Source: Sedimentisphaerales bacterium (lineage in GTDB: Bacteria; Planctomycetota; Phycisphaerae; Sedimentisphaerales; SM23-30). From it: DNA of 8,962 bases. The translations under genes were made by a program, and so were the position numbers. The notes beneath the pieces are model-generated. The model was not told where the DNA came from. It searched no databases and was given only the letters and a program-made list of their open reading frames with translations. The stretch spans positions 1-8,962 of the forward strand of contig DAOWIP010000348.1 of NCBI GenBank assembly GCA_030640865.1. Reading direction: 5' to 3'. The number at the start of each line of letters is the position of its first letter. Within the stretch, counting starts at the first letter, position 1. This document shows, one piece after another, positions 6,594-8,962 of this stretch.

Positions 6594-6619
6594 TTAGCCC
6601 TCGCTGTTAAGCGGGGTTT
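6594..6619 (+). repeat. TTAGCCC...GGGGTTTC stem-loop abutting the cheD start
   Basis: CCTCGCT (6599-6605) pairs with AGCGGGG (6610-6616) around GTTA, with one T-G wobble. On the cheD mRNA strand this wobble becomes an A-C mismatch. The element ends five bases before the cheD ATG and its left arm supplies the GAGGG ribosome-binding sequence, so folding could restrict translation. The control role is inference. Confidence 0.6.
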
Positions 6620-6624
6620 CTTAA

Positions 6625-6646
6625 GTAGGGCGGGCCTGGGCGCCGC
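6625..6646 (+). repeat. GTAGGGC-family repeat
   Basis: GTAGGGCGGGCC (6625-6636) matches the minus-strand reading of 53-73 over its first 12 bases, then diverges (TGGGCGCCGC). It sits between two TTAGCCC stem-loops. Confidence 0.45.
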
Positions 6647-6650
6647 GTTT

Positions 6651-6679
6651 ATTAGCCCCCGATGTAAAATCGGGGGATT
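6651..6679 (+). repeat. TTAGCCCC...GGGGGATTC stem-loop
   Basis: A perfect 8-bp stem joins CCCCCGAT (6656-6663) and ATCGGGGG (6669-6676) around GTAAA. It sits between the sulfatase 3' end and cheD. No T run follows on the minus strand, so it is not a standard terminator for the sulfatase. The 40 bases to its right (6678-6717) are almost all pyrimidine on the plus strand. Confidence 0.65.
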
Positions 6680-6742
6680 CTTCTCTTCTCTCTTCTGACT
6701 TCTGATTTCTTCTTTATTCGATGTTGCCCCTGCCCCCTTTAA

Positions 6743-8218
6743 TTATTGCAAGGCATGTGGAGATGTAGCCCCATTATCTTTCTGTTTTTGTAGCAGCTTC
6801 TTCAACTCTTCCACTATCTCAGGGTGTTTTTTGGCGACGTTATTTTTTTCTTGTACATCTTCCTCGATATTGAAGAGATTATTTCCAACGAGTTTCCATG
6901 AACCTTTGCGAATGGAAAATCTCCCGCCATAATCGTGGTGTACAATTGAGTTTCTGATTTCTCTTTTTTCTCCGAGAAGTACCGACAATGCATTGAAACT
7001 GTCTTCGCCCATATTTTTATCAAGTTCATATTCGACTATCGCGGCAAAAGTTGCCATCATATCGGTAAGGCAAACAAGCACATCATTTTCGGTACCGGGT
7101 TTAATCTTCCCCGGCCAACGTGCGACAAACGGCACTCTATGCCCTCCTTCCCAGAGGCTTGTTTTATACCCGCGTAAATCCCCTGCGCTTTTATGCCCGA
7201 AATATTTATTTTTACCTGTTTTGGGCGTATCTATACCGGCAGCTTTGGGACCATTATCGCTTGTTACGATAATAAGTGTGTTTTCCTCTATTTTCAGTTT
7301 CTTGAGCAAACCTGTAATTTGTCCAACCATCCAATCCACCAATTGCACATGATCTCCACGCCAACCTGCCTGGCTTGTGCCTCTCATGAATTCGGGCATT
7401 ATATTGGGGCGGTGCGGCGCTTCAGGGGTAAAGTGCAGGTAAAAGGGAGTATCGGGGTTGGTATTTATGTGTTTCTTAATAAAATTGATTGCTTTTTCTG
7501 TGTAGATTTCATCTACCCGGTATGAATCCCAGTCTTCTGCGACAACCGCCGGGCCTTTGGCATGGCTGTCATGCCATTTCCGATACCTTTCAGGAAACTC
7601 TCTGACTGTCGGATCATAAACATTAAAGTCTATCGGTTTCAGCTTACTCATAATTTTATGGTTCTCGACAAATATCAATGGAAACATATTTTGAGCGGCT
7701 GCCGTAACGAATGAATAATTGAAACCCAGATCTTTGGGACCTCTCCCCAGGTATCCTTTGGAGTAATCAACGGGCGCTTTATCTTCCCAGCCGAGGTGCC
7801 ATTTTCCAATTTGCGCAGTTTTATAGCCGCGTTTCTGCATCATATTCCCGATTGTTTTCCGGCCGGGTTCGATCAATGAATAATTATACCCACACCAGAA
7901 CACTTCCTTTTTGAGTCGGCTTCTCCAGCAATATCTTCCTGTAAGAACCCCGTAACGGGTCGGTGTACATACTGCCGACGGACTGTGGGCGTCTGTTAAA
8001 CGTATTCCCTGTTCCGCCAATAGATCGATATTGGGAGTTTGAATCTTGCTGGCCCCGTAACAACTGAGATCGCCATACCCCAGATCGTCAGCCATAATGT
8101 AAATAATATTGGGCTTTCGTTTCTGCGGATACTTCGGCACTGCAAACAGCGATGCTGAAAACAGACCTGTAATACCGACACTTGATACCTTCAGAAAATT
8201 TCGTCTTGTATATTGCAT
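6743..8218 (-). CDS. Tat-exported formylglycine-dependent sulfatase
   Basis: The 491-residue protein belongs to the type I sulfatase family, which removes sulfate esters, here probably from a sulfated glycan. The N-terminus TRRNFLK (4-10), followed by a hydrophobic stretch (about 12-27), is a twin-arginine signal, so the enzyme should act in the periplasm or outside the cell. The C-T-P-T-R motif (84-88) with downstream TGR provides the cysteine converted to formylglycine. Metal ligands Asp44 and Asp45 (MADDLG) and Asp321-Asn322 (SDNGP) are present, as are GKWHLG (138-143), PEAPHRPN and GHKSAGDLRGYKTSLWEGG. A good AGGAG (8225-8229) lies six bases before the ATG. The gene is flanked by palindromic repeats and then by the two cheD copies. 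Substrate and subfamily cannot be decided by eye. No sulfatase-maturing enzyme is in the window. Confidence 0.94.
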   Translation of the reverse strand: MQYTRRNFLKVSSVGITGLFSASLFAVPKYPQKRKPNIIYIMADDLGYGDLSCYGASKIQTPNIDLLAEQGIRLTDAHSPSAVCTPTRYGVLTGRYCWRSRLKKEVFWCGYNYSLIEPGRKTIGNMMQKRGYKTAQIGKWHLGWEDKAPVDYSKGYLGRGPKDLGFNYSFVTAAAQNMFPLIFVENHKIMSKLKPIDFNVYDPTVREFPERYRKWHDSHAKGPAVVAEDWDSYRVDEIYTEKAINFIKKHINTNPDTPFYLHFTPEAPHRPNIMPEFMRGTSQAGWRGDHVQLVDWMVGQITGLLKKLKIEENTLIIVTSDNGPKAAGIDTPKTGKNKYFGHKSAGDLRGYKTSLWEGGHRVPFVARWPGKIKPGTENDVLVCLTDMMATFAAIVEYELDKNMGEDSFNALSVLLGEKREIRNSIVHHDYGGRFSIRKGSWKLVGNNLFNIEEDVQEKNNVAKKHPEIVEELKKLLQKQKDNGATSPHALQ

Positions 8219-8224
8219 ATTATT

Positions 8225-8229
8225 CTCCT
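8225..8229 (-). promoter_or_regulatory. Shine-Dalgarno of the sulfatase gene
   Basis: CTCCT on the plus strand reads AGGAG on the minus strand, six bases upstream of the ATG at 8216-8218. It is the clearest ribosome site among the window's non-IS genes and supports this start. Confidence 0.8.
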
Positions 8230-8263
8230 GCCTGATAATTTGTACTACTAACCATAAAAGTTT

Positions 8264-8275
8264 TGTAGGGCGCGG
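8264..8275 (+). repeat. GTAGGGC-family repeat, short copy
   Basis: TGTAGGGCGCGG shares its first nine bases with the minus-strand reading of 53-73. It lies 34 bases before the TTAGCCCC stem-loop at 8309, again pairing the two repeat types. Confidence 0.35.
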
Positions 8276-8308
8276 TCTTACCCCACACGGTTATTCTCTG
8301 TTTCTCAT

Positions 8309-8334
8309 TAGCCCCTCACTTTAGTGAGGGGTTC
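8309..8334 (+). repeat. TTAGCCCC...GGGGTTC stem-loop upstream of the sulfatase
   Basis: A perfect 8-bp stem, CCCCTCAC (8312-8319) with GTGAGGGG (8324-8331), surrounds TTTA. It has the same ends as the copies at 76-142, 6594-6619 and 6651-6679. It lies about 90 bases upstream of the sulfatase start and would fall in that gene's promoter or leader region. Confidence 0.65.
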
Positions 8335-8339
8335 ACAAC

Positions 8340-8630
8340 TCGTATAATTTTTCTTTCAACCGTTTCAACGGTTTTCTATTCTTCGTTTCCTTCGACTGGT
8401 GGCAGCGTCCCGCCGCAGGCGAACTTGTCCGCCGAAGGCCCAGAGGTGCTCTTTAACCGATTTTCTATCATTCGTTATTTCCAATATTTTTTCGATTTCC
8501 GCCATAGGTCCGCCTGTGGCAGATTGAATGTTGGACGTTCAACTCTTTCTGTATTCAATATTTCTTCGATTCGATCCCGACTTGTCGGGATTGAACGTTG
8601 AATGTTGGACGTTCAATTCTTCTTCTATTC
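8340..8630. repeat. Mosaic of palindromes and a 19-base direct repeat
   Basis: No gene is supportable here. There are four distinct palindromes: AACCGTT-TC-AACGGTT (8358-8373); GGCGAAC-TT-GTCCGCC (8418-8433); GCCATAGG-TCCG-CCTGTGGC (8501-8520); and ATCCCGA-CTTG-TCGGGAT (8574-8591). The 19-mer TTGAATGTTGGACGTTCAA occurs exactly at 8524-8542 and 8598-8616. The sequence GCCCAGAGGTGC (8439-8450) reappears inverted as GCACCTCTGGG at 2-12. Confidence 0.65.
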
Positions 8631-8637
8631 CTTCTTT

Positions 8638-8658
8638 CTCACCACTCACAACTCACCA
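8638..8658. repeat. CTCACMA tandem run downstream of the second cheD
   Basis: The units CTCACCA, CTCACAA and CTCACCA are followed by CTCACTCACACG. This corresponds to the CTCACAA run at 6031-6051, at the same distance from the homologous stop codon. Confidence 0.65.
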
Positions 8659-8670
8659 CTCACTCACACG

Positions 8671-8962
8671 TTATATATTGATAATTTTGCCTCCGCCTCG
8701 AATTGTAACCTTGCCGGAATCTATTTCCAGCATAACTGTACGGCTGTGTGTTCCGCCGACATCTTTTCCGCGGATCGACAGTCTTTTTTTGTGCAGCAGT
8801 TCTGACAGTATTTCGTAATTGCCTCGTCCGACATCTGCCTTTTTTGGCATTTTTACTACTTGTGCTCCTCCGGCCACCTTAACTATCAGTCTGCGTTTAA
8901 CCGCCCCCATTTTACAGACTGCCTCTAAGAACAGCGGAAATCCCGTATCTGCGTATTTCAAC
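8671..8962 (-). CDS. cheD: Second CheD, partial: N-terminal part beyond the right edge
   Basis: About 97 C-terminal residues are visible and the frame is open to the window edge. They align without gaps to residues 79-174 of the first CheD, with 15 differences in 96 positions counted by eye (about 84% identity). The DVGG, SRTVMLEIDSG and IRGGGKII stretches are fully retained. The codon matching Met79 is TTG here and is internal, not a start. The catalytic cysteine and histidine would lie outside the window, so activity cannot be judged. Stop codons of the two copies are 2607 bases apart with the sulfatase between them, and the homology continues past the stop. Confidence 0.92.
   Translation of the reverse strand, partial: LKYADTGFPLFLEAVCKMGAVKRRLIVKVAGGAQVVKMPKKADVGRGNYEILSELLHKKRLSIRGKDVGGTHSRTVMLEIDSGKVTIRGGGKIINI

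Noticed and set aside
6656..6676. Intrinsic terminator for the sulfatase
   Set aside because: The stem is strong but no T run follows it on the minus strand, so it is listed only as a repeat.
8528..8818. Overlapping plus-strand frames near the right end
   Set aside because: They cover the 19-base repeats and the antisense of the second cheD; no independent support.

Overview
The window looks like a chromosomal piece of a Planctomycetota bacterium, plausibly Phycisphaerae-like. This is inferred from a Tat-exported formylglycine sulfatase, stand-alone CheD proteins, short or single-gene transcription units and wide intergenic spacers full of small palindromic repeats. No taxonomic marker was compared, so the assignment is tentative.

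Layout. 1-373: repeat-rich spacer ending in a sigma70-like promoter. 374-1890 (+): a two-gene unit of a histidine-phosphatase-fold protein that has lost its catalytic histidines, joined by a 4-base ATGA overlap to accD (acetyl-CoA carboxylase beta subunit). 1967-2041 (+): tRNA-His(GTG). About 2212-3155: an IS5-type insertion sequence whose transposase has lost its middle and is frameshifted. 3154-3570 (-): an ASCH-domain protein whose stop codon sits on the IS edge. 3804-5777 (+): a membrane-anchored nucleotide-sugar 4,6-dehydratase of the WbpM/PglF/CapD type with its own extended -10 promoter and a terminator-like hairpin. 6064-6588 (-): cheD. 6743-8218 (-): a Tat-signal sulfatase. 8671-8962 (-): the C-terminal part of a second cheD that leaves the window.

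How the genes relate. The pseudo-phosphatase and AccD are probably co-translated, so a regulatory or scaffolding role in fatty-acid synthesis is possible but unproven. The dehydratase prepares nucleotide sugars for cell-surface glycans, and the sulfatase desulfates sulfated glycans in the periplasm or outside the cell. The two CheD proteins, about 84% identical over the visible part, flank the sulfatase with no other chemotaxis gene in sight. The homology between the cheD copies continues into their 3' flanks.

The spacers hold recurring small repeats: a TTAGCCC(C)...GGGG(A)TTC stem-loop family (four copies), a GTAGGGC/GTAGGGT family that tends to sit next to it, 7- and 8-base tandem runs beside genes, and a cluster of unrelated palindromes at 8340-8620. 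One stem-loop abuts the cheD start codon and contains its likely Shine-Dalgarno sequence. The strongest items for follow-up are the pseudo-phosphatase/accD pair, the cheD-sulfatase-cheD arrangement and the repeat families.
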